A DNA stretch of 64,000 bases from Phytomonospora sp040655735 (GCF_040655735.1 NZ_JBFAKK010000001.1:911192-975191); one strand, 5' to 3'. Shown: positions 1-9,298, numbered from the stretch's first letter. The notes: generated by a model not told the origin, from the letters alone. Made by a program: numbers and translations.

Positions 1-2
1 TC

Positions 3-1202
3 GCCGGGCAGGTCGTCTCCCTCATCGGCGCGCAGATCACCCAGGTCGCCGTCCCGCTGCAAGTGTGGGAGGCGACCGGCTCGACCCTGGCCGTCAGCAT
101 GCTGGGCGTGGCCGGCCTGGCGCCCCTGATCGTGTTCGGCCTCTACGGCGGGGCCATCGCCGACGCCGTCGACCGCCGCAAACTCGCCCTCGTCACCGGC
201 GGGGTCATGCTCCTGGTCAGCGTCGTCCTGCTCGCCCAGGCCACCGCCGGCGGCGGACCCCTGTGGCTGCTGTTCGTGTGCGTCGCCGTCCAGGCCGGCG
301 CATCGGCGGTCGACTCCCCGACCCGCTCGGCGATCCTGCCGCAGCTCGTCGGCCCCGGCAAGCTCGCCGCGGCCAACAACCTGCGCCAGGCCGGGTTCCA
401 GTTCGGGGTCATCACCGGGCCGCTGATCGCCGGAGTCGTCGTCGGTGCCGGCGGCTACGGCTGGGCCTACGGCCTCGACGTCATCTCATTCGCCGCGGTG
501 TTCTACTCCGTCCTGCGACTGCCGTCGCTGCCGCCGGGCGACGGCGGCCGCCGTGCGGGACTGGCCTCGGTCATGGAGGGCCTGCGCTTCCTCGCCGGCA
601 ACCGCACCCTCTTGATGACCTTCCTCGTCGACATCAACGCCATGGTCTTCGCCGCGCCCCGCGCGCTGTTCCCGGCGCTCGCCTACGGCGTCTACGGCGG
701 CGACGCGACCACCGCCGGACTCCTCTACGCCGCACCCGCCGTCGGCGCCCTGGCCGTCACCCTGGTCGGCGGAGCCGTCGCCCGCGTCAACCGCCAGGGA
801 CTCGGCGTGGTCGTGTCGATCGGCGTGTGGGGCGCGGCGATCGCGCTCCTGGGCGTCAGCGACGTCTTGTGGATCGGCCTGGCCGCCCTGTTCGCCGCGG
901 GCGCCGCCGACACCGTCAGCGCCATCTACCGCTCCACCATGCTCCAGGCCGGTACGCCCTCGGGCATGCAGGGACGCCTCCAAGGCGCCCATATCGTCGT
1001 CGTCACCGGCGGTCCACGTCTGGGAGACGTGCGCACCGGCGCCGTCGCCGGCGTGTTCGGCCCCGGCGCCTCCCTCATCTCCGGCGGCCTCATCTGCGTC
1101 GCCGGGATCGTCACCCTCGCCTTGGCGGTCCCCTCCTTCATGCGCTACGACGCCCGGGCGCCTTTGCGTGAAGACGCCTCGGCCCCTCGGAGCCGACGGT
1201 AG
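3..1202 (+). CDS. MFS transporter, EntS/MFS_3-like exporter (5' end outside window)
   Basis: Major facilitator exporter whose first helix or two lie left of the window; the frame is open from base 3 with no start codon needed. About 399 residues are visible, almost all hydrophobic segments separated by short loops. The cytoplasmic motif A between helices 2 and 3 is visible as GGAIADAVDRRK (about visible residue 49). Overall layout matches the enterobactin-exporter/MFS_3 group (usually 400-430 aa), which moves small molecules or siderophores by proton antiport. The substrate cannot be read from the sequence. It ends 23 bases before the glutamate decarboxylase gene on the same strand, so the two may be cotranscribed. 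Confidence 0.85.
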   Translation, partial: AGQVVSLIGAQITQVAVPLQVWEATGSTLAVSMLGVAGLAPLIVFGLYGGAIADAVDRRKLALVTGGVMLLVSVVLLAQATAGGGPLWLLFVCVAVQAGASAVDSPTRSAILPQLVGPGKLAAANNLRQAGFQFGVITGPLIAGVVVGAGGYGWAYGLDVISFAAVFYSVLRLPSLPPGDGGRRAGLASVMEGLRFLAGNRTLLMTFLVDINAMVFAAPRALFPALAYGVYGGDATTAGLLYAAPAVGALAVTLVGGAVARVNRQGLGVVVSIGVWGAAIALLGVSDVLWIGLAALFAAGAADTVSAIYRSTMLQAGTPSGMQGRLQGAHIVVVTGGPRLGDVRTGAVAGVFGPGASLISGGLICVAGIVTLALAVPSFMRYDARAPLREDASAPRSRR

Positions 1203-1225
1203 GGTCACCGGCAAAGGGGGATCCC

Positions 1226-2593
1226 ATGGCATTGCACCAGGTCACCAGCGGTCGTGACGAAGGATTCGACGACATCTACTCCGGCCTGCTCAGCCGCAGA
1301 CCGCTGCCGAAGTACCGGCTGCCGGAAGGCCCCAACGACCCCCACGCCGTCCATCAGCTCCTCCACGACGAGCTGACCCTCGACGGCGACGCCTCGCAGA
1401 ACCTCGCCACCTTCTGCACCACCTGGACCGAGCCCCAGGTCGCCGCGCTCATGGCCGAGAACATGGCCAAGAACATGATCGACAAGGACGAGTACCCGCA
1501 GACCGCCGAGATCGAGTCGCGCTGCGTCCACATGCTCGCCGACCTGTGGCACAGTCCTCACAGCCACAACACCGTCGGCTGCTCCACCACCGGCTCCAGC
1601 GAAGCCGCGATGCTCGGCGGGCTCGCCCTCAAATGGCGGTGGCGCAAGGCCCGCGAGGCCGCCGGGAAACCCGCGGACCGCCCCAACCTGGTCTGCGGGC
1701 CCGTCCAGGTCTGCTGGGAGAAGTTCGCCCGCTACTTCGACGTCGAACTGCGCCAGGTCCCCCTCGAGGCCGGCGCCACCGGGCTGCGGCCACACCAGCT
1801 GCGCGCGCACGTCGACGAGAACACCATCGGCGTGATCGCCATCCTCGGCGTCACCTACACCTGCGACTACGAACCCGTCGCCGACATCGCCGCCGAACTC
1901 GACGCCATGGCCGCCGACGGCGGACCCGACGTCCCCGTCCACGTCGACGCCGCCTCCGGTGGCTTCATCGCACCCTTCCTGCGTCCCGAACTCGAATGGG
2001 ACTTCCGCCTCGACCGGGTCGCCTCCATCAACACCTCGGGCCACAAGTACGGCCTGGCGCCCCTGGGCGTGGGATGGATCATCTGGCGCACCGCCGACCT
2101 GCTCCCCGAGGAGCTCATCTTCGACGTCGACTACCTCGGCGGAAGCATGCCCACCTTCGCGCTGAACTTCTCCCGCCCCGGCGGGGAGATCATCGCCCAG
2201 TACTACAACTTCCTGCGCCTGGGCCGCGAAGGCTACCGGCGCGTGCAGCGCGCCTGCGCCGACACCGCCGCCCACCTCGCCGACGAGATCGCCCGGATGG
2301 GGCCGTTCACGCTCCTCTACGACGGCCGCGGAGCGCTCCCGGCGGTGTCCTACACCCTCGACGGGGACCCCGGCTTCGATCTCTACGACCTGTCCGAGGC
2401 CCTGCGCGTCCACGGATGGCAGGTGCCGGCCTATCCGCTGCCGCCCGACCGCGAGGACACCGTCATCCACCGTGTCCTCATCCGGCACGGCATCAGCCGC
2501 GACCGCGTCGACCTCCTCGCCGCCGACATCCGCACCTGCGTCAAGACCCTGCGCTCGGGCCACCACCCCCAACGCGTCACCTTCCACCACTGA
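1226..2593 (+). CDS. gadB: Glutamate decarboxylase, PLP-dependent
   Basis: 455-residue group II PLP decarboxylase converting glutamate to GABA and CO2, consuming a cytoplasmic proton (acid resistance or GABA supply). Length is typical for bacterial GadA/B. The PLP-binding lysine is K274 in SGHKYG; HVDAASGGF upstream carries the aspartate that contacts the pyridine nitrogen. The ATG is preceded by AAAGGGGG at good spacing. No gadC-type glutamate/GABA antiporter is visible, but the upstream MFS gene is close enough to share a transcript. Assignment to glutamate rather than another amino acid rests on whole-length family resemblance. Confidence 0.93.
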   Translation: MALHQVTSGRDEGFDDIYSGLLSRRPLPKYRLPEGPNDPHAVHQLLHDELTLDGDASQNLATFCTTWTEPQVAALMAENMAKNMIDKDEYPQTAEIESRCVHMLADLWHSPHSHNTVGCSTTGSSEAAMLGGLALKWRWRKAREAAGKPADRPNLVCGPVQVCWEKFARYFDVELRQVPLEAGATGLRPHQLRAHVDENTIGVIAILGVTYTCDYEPVADIAAELDAMAADGGPDVPVHVDAASGGFIAPFLRPELEWDFRLDRVASINTSGHKYGLAPLGVGWIIWRTADLLPEELIFDVDYLGGSMPTFALNFSRPGGEIIAQYYNFLRLGREGYRRVQRACADTAAHLADEIARMGPFTLLYDGRGALPAVSYTLDGDPGFDLYDLSEALRVHGWQVPAYPLPPDREDTVIHRVLIRHGISRDRVDLLAADIRTCVKTLRSGHHPQRVTFHH

Positions 2594-2612
2594 CCCCGCG
2601 ACGCCGCCGGGC

Positions 2613-3455
2613 CTAGCAGAACTCGTCGAGAAGGCGGTAGAGGGCGACCTTGCCCGCGTCGGGCTCGCCGACGCCGTAGCGCCACCAGAAGCGGGCGACG
2701 TGCTCGGCGCCGAACTGGGGGTTGAGGCCGGTGTCGCCGGCGCTCCTGGTCAGCAGCGCCAGGTCGGTGTAGGGATCGGCGACGCCGAAACGGCCGACGT
2801 CGATGACGCCGGTGACGCGCAGGGTCCGCGGGTCGAGCATGACGTTGGGCAGGCAGAAATCCCCGTGGCACAACGCCGCCCGCTCGGGCTCGACGCCGCG
2901 CAGGGCGGCGTCGAGTTCGGTGAGCAGACGCTGGGCGTCCCAGCCGCTGCGTTCGTCGTCGAGGTCGTCGAGATCGACCTGGCCGAGGGCGACGGCCACC
3001 CCGGCGTTGGAGGCCGTCACGCGCAGGCTTCTGTCGAAGGGACAACCGGCGGTCGGCAGGGAGTGCAGGTCGCGGGCGAAGTCGGCGACGGCGTCGATGA
3101 CGTCCATGCGCTCGTGCGCGGCCCACGGCTGGGAGGCGTCACGGCCGGACATGGTGGTGGTGACCAGGTAGGTGTGCTCGTCGACGGTGTCGCACTCGAC
3201 GACCTCGGGAACACCGACACCGGTGGTGGCCAGCCAGCGCAGCCGGTCGCATTCGGCGCCGACGTCGAAGCCGGGATCGGGGTGCAGCGACTCGGCGGCG
3301 TACTTGAGGTGGAGGTCGGCCGGTCCGGTCAGCCGGTAGACGTGACCGCCGGACAGGCCGAGCGTGACCGGCTGCCAGTCGTAGTCGCGGTAGCGGTGCC
3401 GCAGGTGCTTTTCGACGAGTGCGTTGTCGGGTTCCACCGCGTCATTGTCGGCCAC
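2613..3455 (-). CDS. APH(3')-family aminoglycoside phosphotransferase
   Basis: 280 residues, the usual length of APH(3') kinases. Visible landmarks: K51 for ATP binding, the Brenner motif HGDFCLPN (H197, catalytic D199, N204), the metal-binding aspartate D219 in GVIDVGRFGVADPY, and the ending RLLDEF, which is the signature C-terminus of the neo/APH(3')-II type enzymes. The middle segment QVDLDDLDDE also parallels neo. Members phosphorylate the 3'-OH of kanamycin and neomycin. It is the last gene of a leftward series (sigma factor, ogt, GNAT) and starts 15 bp after the GNAT stop. The start is GTG; a second in-frame GTG lies six codons later. Function as a resistance enzyme is inferred from family resemblance. 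Confidence 0.82.
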   Translation of the reverse strand: MADNDAVEPDNALVEKHLRHRYRDYDWQPVTLGLSGGHVYRLTGPADLHLKYAAESLHPDPGFDVGAECDRLRWLATTGVGVPEVVECDTVDEHTYLVTTTMSGRDASQPWAAHERMDVIDAVADFARDLHSLPTAGCPFDRSLRVTASNAGVAVALGQVDLDDLDDERSGWDAQRLLTELDAALRGVEPERAALCHGDFCLPNVMLDPRTLRVTGVIDVGRFGVADPYTDLALLTRSAGDTGLNPQFGAEHVARFWWRYGVGEPDAGKVALYRLLDEFC

Positions 3456-3470
3456 CCCGGCACCGGTCTG

Positions 3471-4103
3471 TCAATCGCGTTGTGCCCATTGACTGGCGCT
3501 GATGCGATATAGGACGTGCAGGGAAACGCGGTTGGTGTGGTCGCCGACGGAGGGGTGGTGGAAGTCGCCGTGCGGATCTTTGGTCAGGCCCAGGCGGGTC
3601 ATGACCGCCTGGGAGCGGACGTTGCCGACGGCGGTGAACGACACGACCTCGGCCAGGCGCAGGAAACCGAAGGCGTGGTCGAGGGCGGCCGTGGCGGCCT
3701 CAGTGGCGTAGCCGTGGCCCCATGCCTTGCGGGCCAGGCGCCAGCCGATCTCCACGGCGGGGGTGAAGTGAGCGTCGAAGGTGGCGGTGCTCAGGCCCGT
3801 GAAGCCGAGGAACTCGCCGGTCTCGGTCAGTTCGACCGCCCACAGACCGAAACCGTTGTCGTTGATGGCGCCGGCGATGCGAGTGGCGAGGGCGTCGCTG
3901 CGCTCGCGGGTGAGGGTGGAGGGGAAGTGCTCCATCACCTCAGGGTCGGCGTTGAGTTCGGCGAAGGGTGCGTAGTCCTCGCGACGCCATTGACGCAGGC
4001 GCAGGCGGGCGGTGGTCAGCTCGGTGATGTCGGGCTGGTCGGAGAGGGGGAGGTCGTCCACCCGCAGGATCCTAGCGGCCCCGTGCCGCCGGTGCGGGCT
4101 CAT
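3471..4103 (-). CDS. GNAT N-acetyltransferase, RimJ/RimL type
   Basis: 210-residue GNAT protein. The N-terminal strand TTARLRLRQWRREDYAPF and the acetyl-CoA-binding region IGWRLARKAWGHGYATEA are typical of the RimJ/RimL group, which acetylates protein N-termini or small amines. The ATG overlaps the stop of the upstream ogt gene by four bases (ATGA), so translation is coupled and this start is preferred even though the domain begins about 28 residues in. The substrate is unknown. Part of the leftward operon that starts with the ECF sigma factor. Confidence 0.88.
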   Translation of the reverse strand: MSPHRRHGAARILRVDDLPLSDQPDITELTTARLRLRQWRREDYAPFAELNADPEVMEHFPSTLTRERSDALATRIAGAINDNGFGLWAVELTETGEFLGFTGLSTATFDAHFTPAVEIGWRLARKAWGHGYATEAATAALDHAFGFLRLAEVVSFTAVGNVRSQAVMTRLGLTKDPHGDFHHPSVGDHTNRVSLHVLYRISASQWAQRD

Positions 4104-4660
4104 GACCTGACGGTGACCCCCTCATGACGTAGCAGTGCGATCTTGGTATCGGTGCCGAAGATGTACTGGCCGCCGCTCAGGTCGGCTTTGACGACGCGGT
4201 GGCAGGGAATGAGCAGCGGGACGGGGTTGTGGCCCAGGGCGGAACCGACCGCCCGGACGGCGCGGGGGTTGTCGATGCGCTCGGCGATCCAGCCGTAGGG
4301 GTGGATGCGGCCTTTCGGGATGGCCTGGGCGGCGCGCAGGACGGACACGGCGAAGGGGGTGAGTCCGGTGAGGTCGTAGCGCAGCTTCGTGCCGTCGCAG
4401 GTGGCGAGGGCCTCGGCGAGTTCGGCGGGCGGGTGCTCGGTGCGCACGAGAGGGCGCACGAAGCGGGCGCGGAACTCCTCGGCGAGCGTGCCCAGGCACG
4501 CGGGGCGCAGGAAGGCCACGCCGTTCTCGGTGTAGGCGACGTCGACGTCGCCCATCGGGCTGGGCTGGCGGGTCCAGCGCGCGGCGACACGGTCGAAGAG
4601 CGCCGCAGGCGGGGCGGCCGTCAGGGAGGCGAGCGCGTTGGTCAGGTCGGTGTCAGGCAT
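4100..4660 (-). CDS. ogt: Methylated-DNA--[protein]-cysteine S-methyltransferase
   Basis: 186-residue suicide repair protein that transfers O6-alkyl groups from guanine to its own cysteine. The active-site motif IPCHRVV places the acceptor cysteine at C153, followed by the family's conserved glycine-rich turn and C-terminal LLRHEGV. The arginine finger helix lies in NPRAVRAVGSALGHNP. It overlaps the upstream sigma-factor gene by 8 bp and the downstream GNAT gene by 4 bp. Pairing of an Ogt gene directly behind an ECF sigma factor suggests that the sigma factor drives DNA-damage or alkylation-related expression, but this is inference. Confidence 0.93.
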   Translation of the reverse strand: MPDTDLTNALASLTAAPPAALFDRVAARWTRQPSPMGDVDVAYTENGVAFLRPACLGTLAEEFRARFVRPLVRTEHPPAELAEALATCDGTKLRYDLTGLTPFAVSVLRAAQAIPKGRIHPYGWIAERIDNPRAVRAVGSALGHNPVPLLIPCHRVVKADLSGGQYIFGTDTKIALLRHEGVTVRS

Positions 4661-5345
4661 GGTGCACCTCGATGGTGGGTGTGCTGATCGGGTGAGGGCC
4701 GGTGGTGTGCCCGCGGGCGCGGCGAGTGGTGGGCTCGGGGCGTGGGCGCTCGTGGGGGTGGGGCGTTTGTGGCCGGTCGGTGCAGGCGAGGCGGCGCAGT
4801 GTGGCCAGTCCGCGGGAGATGTGGGATTTGGCGGTGCCTTCGGCGGTGCCGAGGATGGCGGCGATCTCGTCGATGGGGAGGTCGAGGACGTGGCGGAGGA
4901 TGACGGCGTCGCGTTGGGCGGGGGTGAGTGCGGCGAGGTGGGCGGCGAGGGCGCGGTTGGTCTCGTGGAGTTCGGCGGTGCGGGCGGGGTCTTGGGTGTG
5001 GTCGGCGCGTTCAGGTGCGGCGTCGATGTCGCCGGGTGGTGGTTTGCGGGCTTTGCCGCGGCGGTCGTTGCGGACGGTGTTGAGCAGGATGGTCAGCAGC
5101 CATGCGCGTGGGCGCAGCGTCGGCAGGGGCGGTGGCCGGTCCGAGGCGAGAGAGCGGTAGGCGCGCAGGAAGGTCTCGGCGGTCAGGTCCTCGGCGTCGC
5201 TCCAGGATCCGGTGGCGCGCAGGGCGGTGGTGAACACCGGGGTGCGGTAGGCGTCGTAGAGGGCGGTGAAGCCGTTGTCGAGGTCCTCGTCGAGTGCGGC
5301 GAGGAGGTGGCTGGGGTCGTCGGGTCCGCTCACATGTGTATGAAC
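4653..5345 (-). CDS. RNA polymerase sigma factor, ECF subfamily
   Basis: About 230 residues. Sigma region 2 is seen around DAEDLTAETFLRAYRSL and region 4 around LTPAQRDAVILRHVLDLPIDEIAAILGT followed by the helix-turn-helix GTAKSHISRG. The open frame runs back to a GTG at 5414, but that would overlap the start of the divergent gene at 5408; in-frame GTG codons at 5345 and 5333 are more economical and the domain begins soon after them. No good ribosome site distinguishes them. There is no adjacent anti-sigma gene; the next genes in the operon are ogt, a GNAT and an APH. A proline- and arginine-rich tail follows region 4. Confidence 0.88.
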   Translation of the reverse strand, partial: VHTHVSGPDDPSHLLAALDEDLDNGFTALYDAYRTPVFTTALRATGSWSDAEDLTAETFLRAYRSLASDRPPPLPTLRPRAWLLTILLNTVRNDRRGKARKPPPGDIDAAPERADHTQDPARTAELHETNRALAAHLAALTPAQRDAVILRHVLDLPIDEIAAILGTAEGTAKSHISRGLATLRRLACTDRPQTPHPHERPRPEPTTRRARGHTTGPHPISTPTIEVHHA

Positions 5346-5407
5346 ACCGTCGGGGTGTGCGGGGTTGCGGTTCGCCGGGGAGCGTGCGGGCTCGTAGGCT
5401 GAGTTGT

Positions 5408-6073
5408 ATGTCACGGTCTGGTGCGGTGGTGCTGTCGCGTGTGCACGGACGGCAGGGCGAGCTGGTCTTGCGTCGAGTCGACGGGCATTTCGAGATCATA
5501 AGTAACGGCGTGTTCTTGATGGACACGCGCAATGGCGAGTCGGAGCGGGTGTTGGTGGGCGCTGCCGTCGACGCGGTGAAGGCCGATGGGGTGCGGTTGC
5601 TCATCGGTGGACTGGGGGTGGGGTTCTCGCTTGCCGAGGCGGTGTCGAATCCGCGGGTGGGGGAGGTGACGGTGGTGGAGTGCGAGCCGTCGGTGATCGC
5701 GTGGCACGGGTCGCATCTGTCGGACTTCTCGGCGGGTGCGGTGGGGGATCGGGAGGTGACGGTGGTGTGCGCCGATCTGCTGGCGTGGCTGCGGCAGGCG
5801 CCCGATGACCTGTTCTTCGACGTGATGTGCCTCGACATCGACAATGGTCCTGATTGGACGGTGACGCCGGCCAACGCGGCTCTCTACGGGGAGTCGGGGC
5901 TGGAGTTGCTGGTCTCGCGGTTGGCGCCGGGTGGGGCGGTGGCGTTTTGGAGCGCGGCGGCCAGTGAGGTCTTCGCCGAGCGGCTGGCGAGCCGTTTCGC
6001 GTCGGTGCGGACGGTGGAGGTCTCGGTGCCGCGCGGTCCGGCGGACGTGGTGTACGTTGCCTGCGCGAGCTGA
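5408..6073 (+). CDS. Spermidine-synthase-like SAM/PABMT-fold protein
   Basis: 221 residues with the Rossmann fold of polyamine aminopropyltransferases. Motif I is LLIGGLGVGFSLAEA, followed by the ribose-binding acidic residue in VVECEP, an adenine-site D in VCADLLAWL, and MCLDIDNGPDW where the catalytic loop normally sits. Small stand-alone proteins of this kind are annotated as spermidine synthase-like, but many lack aminopropyl transfer activity, so I would not call a polyamine function. ATG is chosen because the domain begins right after it; the longer open frame upstream lies over the divergent sigma gene. Confidence 0.8.
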   Translation: MSRSGAVVLSRVHGRQGELVLRRVDGHFEIISNGVFLMDTRNGESERVLVGAAVDAVKADGVRLLIGGLGVGFSLAEAVSNPRVGEVTVVECEPSVIAWHGSHLSDFSAGAVGDREVTVVCADLLAWLRQAPDDLFFDVMCLDIDNGPDWTVTPANAALYGESGLELLVSRLAPGGAVAFWSAAASEVFAERLASRFASVRTVEVSVPRGPADVVYVACAS

Positions 6074-6133
6074 CTGAGGCCGCGCGCCGGTACCGGGCGC
6101 CGGGTCATCTGTGCGCGTCTGATGGGAGCCCGG

Positions 6134-6898
6134 ATGAGTGACGGGACCGCCGCTTTGCGGTTGTCGGGTTTGTCGAAGTCCTTCGGTGAGAAGCGTGCTG
6201 TCGATGGGGTGAGCCTGGAGGTCCCGGCGGGGTCTTTCTTCGGGCTGGTCGGGCTCAACGGCGCGGGTAAGACCACGTCGTTGTCTATGGCGGTGGGGTT
6301 GTTGCGGCCGGATGCCGGTGACGCGTGGGTGTTCGGTGTGGACGTGTGGGCCGATCCGGTGCGCGCGAAGGCGCTGCTGGGGGTGCTGCCGGACTCGCTG
6401 GGTCTGCCGGAGCGTTTGACCGGGCGTGAGGTGCTGACCTATCTGGGGTTGCTGCGAGGGCTTGAGCGTTCGGTCGTCGACGAGCGGGCTTCGGAGTTGC
6501 TGGAGGTTTTGGAGCTGGCCGAGGCCGAGCGGACGTTGGTGTCGGAGTACTCCACGGGGATGCGCAAGAAGATCGGGCTGGCGGTGGCGCTGCTGCACGC
6601 GCCGCGGTTGCTGGTCCTCGACGAGCCGTTCGAGGCGGTCGATCCGGTGTCGGCGCTGACGGTGCGGCGGATTCTGCGGCGTTTCACCGAGGGCGGCGGT
6701 TCGGTGATCATGTCGAGCCATGTGATGGCGCTGGTGGAGCAGTTGTGCGATCACGTCGCGGTCATCGACCGTGGGCGGGTCGCGTTGGCCGGTCCTTTGG
6801 AGATGGTGCGCGGTGAGCGTGCTCTGGAGGACGTGTTCGTGGAGTTGGTCGGCGGGCGCGTCGACGGTACGGAAGGCCTGTCGTGGCTGGCGTCCTGA
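6134..6898 (+). CDS. ABC transporter ATP-binding protein
   Basis: 254 residues. Walker A is GLNGAGKTTS near residue 43; the signature region reads EYSTGMRKKIGLAVALL, a degenerate form of LSGGQ common in ABC-2 (drug or Na+ export) ATPases; Walker B is LLVLDEPFEAVD; the H-loop is SSHVM. The start at 6134 has GGGAG six bases upstream; an in-frame ATG 12 bases earlier is less well placed. Its stop lies inside the start region of the permease gene, so the two form one transporter. Confidence 0.92.
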   Translation: MSDGTAALRLSGLSKSFGEKRAVDGVSLEVPAGSFFGLVGLNGAGKTTSLSMAVGLLRPDAGDAWVFGVDVWADPVRAKALLGVLPDSLGLPERLTGREVLTYLGLLRGLERSVVDERASELLEVLELAEAERTLVSEYSTGMRKKIGLAVALLHAPRLLVLDEPFEAVDPVSALTVRRILRRFTEGGGSVIMSSHVMALVEQLCDHVAVIDRGRVALAGPLEMVRGERALEDVFVELVGGRVDGTEGLSWLAS

Positions 6899-8820
6899 TC
6901 GCGATGCGCGTGGCGGTGCTGCGGCACTCGATGCGCGGACCCCGCGCGTGGTGGTCGGTCACCGGGGCCGTCGTGGGCCTGGTGCTGGCGCTGGGCACGA
7001 TCTGGGCCGGAGCGGGCGGCATCGGTCCCGCCGCCGGTACGGGGACGCTCCTGGCGATGCTGTGGGGCCTGTGGGCTCTGGGATGGGCGATCGCACCGCT
7101 GATCAGCGGCGGCGGGGAACCGCTCAAGCCGGAGAACTTCGCCGCGCTGCCGGTGCCGCCGGGGAGGCTGGCACGAGGGCTGCTGGCGGCGTCGTTCGTG
7201 GGGTTCGGCGCGGCGGTGACATTGGTGGCTTTGCTGTCGCTGGTCGCGTACGCGGTGGTGACCGGGCCGCTGACGCTGGTGGTCGCCGTGCCGGGCGTCG
7301 CGCTGCAACTGGGATTCGTGGTGATGCTGGCGCGGCTGGTCAACGCCGTGGCGGGGGTGCTGCTGCGCACGCATGCCGGTGCGGCGCTGGTGGCGATCGT
7401 GTGGGCGGGTTCGATGGCTCTCTTGGCGCAAGGCTGGGCGCTGATCGCGGCCTTGGCCATCGCCTGGGGACCGGCGGGACCGGAACTCCTGGACGACATC
7501 GTCGGACTGTTGCCGTCGGGATGGCCGGTGCGGGCCGTGGAGGCCGCCGGCCGTGGCGAATGGCTGCTGGCGGTGGGTTACCTGGCCGGTACGGCCGTCT
7601 TGATCGCGGCGATGCTGCTGGTGTGGTCGCGGATGCTGCAGCGCAGGCTGACATCACGGGCCACGGCTCCCCGCCCGCGCCGCGCGTCGGCGCCGGGACT
7701 GGGGCGCCTGGCCTCGGCCGGGCCGGTGGGGGCGGTGGCGGCCAAGGAACTGCGCGCCTGGTCGCGTGATCTGCTGCGCGTCAACCACCTGTGGTTCGCC
7801 ATCACCTACGGGGTGGTGTTCTGCCTCCTGCCGCTGATGATCGGCTGGTGGGGGATGGCGCCCTACACGGGCCTGGCGATCCTGCTGATGAGCTCGGGCA
7901 TGGCGGCCAACATCTTCGGCTCCGACGGGACGGCGCTGTGGCTGACGCTGCTCACGCCCGGCGCGGCGCGCGCCGACGTGCGCGGCCGGCAGCTGGCGTG
8001 GCTGCTCGTGCTCACCCCGATCGTGCTGGCCTTCACCGTCGGCCTGACGATCCCCAGCGGCCAGGGGTTCGCCTGGCCGATCGTGCTCGCCCTGGTACCG
8101 GCGATGCTGGGAGGCGCCGCCGGCCTCGCCTCGGTGGTATCGGTGTACATGCTCGTACCGCTGACCGACCCGCACAAGCGCGGCGCCAACCCGCTGGGCG
8201 TCGGCGACAACGAGGGCTCGGTGGCGGGCCTCACCTACGTGATGCTGCTGGGGGTACCGGTCACCGCGGTCCCGGCGGGGGCGATCGTGGCGGTGGGGCT
8301 GGTGGCGCAGCAGCCGTGGCTGTCCTGGCTCGGTGTGCCCGTCGGTCTGCTCACCGGCGCCCTGTGCGCCTGGGCATTCGGGCGCATGGCCCACCGCAGG
8401 CTCGACGCCTACGGTCCCGAACTGCTGCAGACGATGCGCACCGGCGTGGCGGTGACCTCCCGGGAGGTCACCGGCACCGACGGCGTCAAGCGCCTGCGCG
8501 CCGACGTGAAGACCGGCCAGGACCTGCCGAAGTGGAAGTCGGTCACGGTCGCCGTCTGCTACTCGACCGGGTGGCTGCCGCTGTTCCCGCAAGGACTGGT
8601 GGCCCTGGGCTTCGCGCTGTTCGGCGCCGAGCGCAAGTCGTGGTTCCTGGCGACCTATCTGGGGCCGTGGGCGGTGCCCTTCGCGGTCCTCATGGTCGTC
8701 TTGGGCCTGTCGATCTACGGCGTGGGGCTCTATCTCCCCTGGGACGAGCGCCGCAAGAAGCGCGCTGCGGAGGAGACCGAGGCCGCCGAGACGCCGACCG
8801 GTGTCGAGGCGGGCGTCTGA
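6883..8820 (+). CDS. ABC-2 type transporter permease, large
   Basis: 645-residue membrane protein with about 12-14 hydrophobic segments, two six-helix halves joined by a basic linker around residues 250-285. The second half opens with the cytoplasmic stretch AAKELRAWSRDLLR. A C-terminal basic tail follows the last helix. It overlaps the ATPase gene by 16 bp when started at the GTG; an ATG seven codons later is an alternative. Partner of the preceding ATPase. Substrate unknown; the double-length permease resembles actinobacterial export systems annotated only as ABC transporter permease. Confidence 0.85.
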   Translation: MAGVLIAMRVAVLRHSMRGPRAWWSVTGAVVGLVLALGTIWAGAGGIGPAAGTGTLLAMLWGLWALGWAIAPLISGGGEPLKPENFAALPVPPGRLARGLLAASFVGFGAAVTLVALLSLVAYAVVTGPLTLVVAVPGVALQLGFVVMLARLVNAVAGVLLRTHAGAALVAIVWAGSMALLAQGWALIAALAIAWGPAGPELLDDIVGLLPSGWPVRAVEAAGRGEWLLAVGYLAGTAVLIAAMLLVWSRMLQRRLTSRATAPRPRRASAPGLGRLASAGPVGAVAAKELRAWSRDLLRVNHLWFAITYGVVFCLLPLMIGWWGMAPYTGLAILLMSSGMAANIFGSDGTALWLTLLTPGAARADVRGRQLAWLLVLTPIVLAFTVGLTIPSGQGFAWPIVLALVPAMLGGAAGLASVVSVYMLVPLTDPHKRGANPLGVGDNEGSVAGLTYVMLLGVPVTAVPAGAIVAVGLVAQQPWLSWLGVPVGLLTGALCAWAFGRMAHRRLDAYGPELLQTMRTGVAVTSREVTGTDGVKRLRADVKTGQDLPKWKSVTVAVCYSTGWLPLFPQGLVALGFALFGAERKSWFLATYLGPWAVPFAVLMVVLGLSIYGVGLYLPWDERRKKRAAEETEAAETPTGVEAGV

Positions 8821-8827
8821 GCGCCGG

Positions 8828-9298
8828 TCACAGGTCCGCTTCGAGCGTCAGCTGGTAGGGCTCGAAGCCGCAGCGGCGGTAGAAGCGGATCGCGGCCTCG
8901 TTGGTGGCGTAGGCCGTGACGGCGATCCGGTCGGCGTCGATGGTGCGCGCCCAGTCCTTGAACGCCGCGACCAGCTGTGCGCCGAGACCGCCGTCGCGGG
9001 CTTCGGGCCGCACGTAGAGGCTCACCAGGGTCGCCACCCGCACCGGGCGGATCGCCACCGCTTCGGCGACCTTGCCCGACAGCTGGCCCACGACTTCTCC
9101 GTCACGGACGGCGGCCAGGATCAGGCGTGCGGGGTCGTCGATGCCGGCGCGTATCGAGTCGGCCGAGAACTCCTTGGGCCAGTCGACGTTGAGGGTCGCG
9201 TCGCGCGTTCCGCCGTCCTCGGCGAACAAGGCGACGCTGCACTCCACCAGGCCGGCGACGTCGCCGGGGACCGCTTCGCGGATCATCGTGTCGCTCAT
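8828..9298 (-). CDS. GNAT N-acetyltransferase
   Basis: 156 residues from the ATG at 9298; a longer open frame exists but the domain starts with MIREAVPGDVAGLVE. The acetyl-CoA loop is VRPEARDGGLGAQLVAAF and the C-terminal strand is NEAAIRFYRRCGFEPY, both standard for small GNATs. The stop is only 8 bp from the stop of the convergent ABC permease gene. Substrate not predictable. Confidence 0.88.
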   Translation of the reverse strand: MSDTMIREAVPGDVAGLVECSVALFAEDGGTRDATLNVDWPKEFSADSIRAGIDDPARLILAAVRDGEVVGQLSGKVAEAVAIRPVRVATLVSLYVRPEARDGGLGAQLVAAFKDWARTIDADRIAVTAYATNEAAIRFYRRCGFEPYQLTLEADL

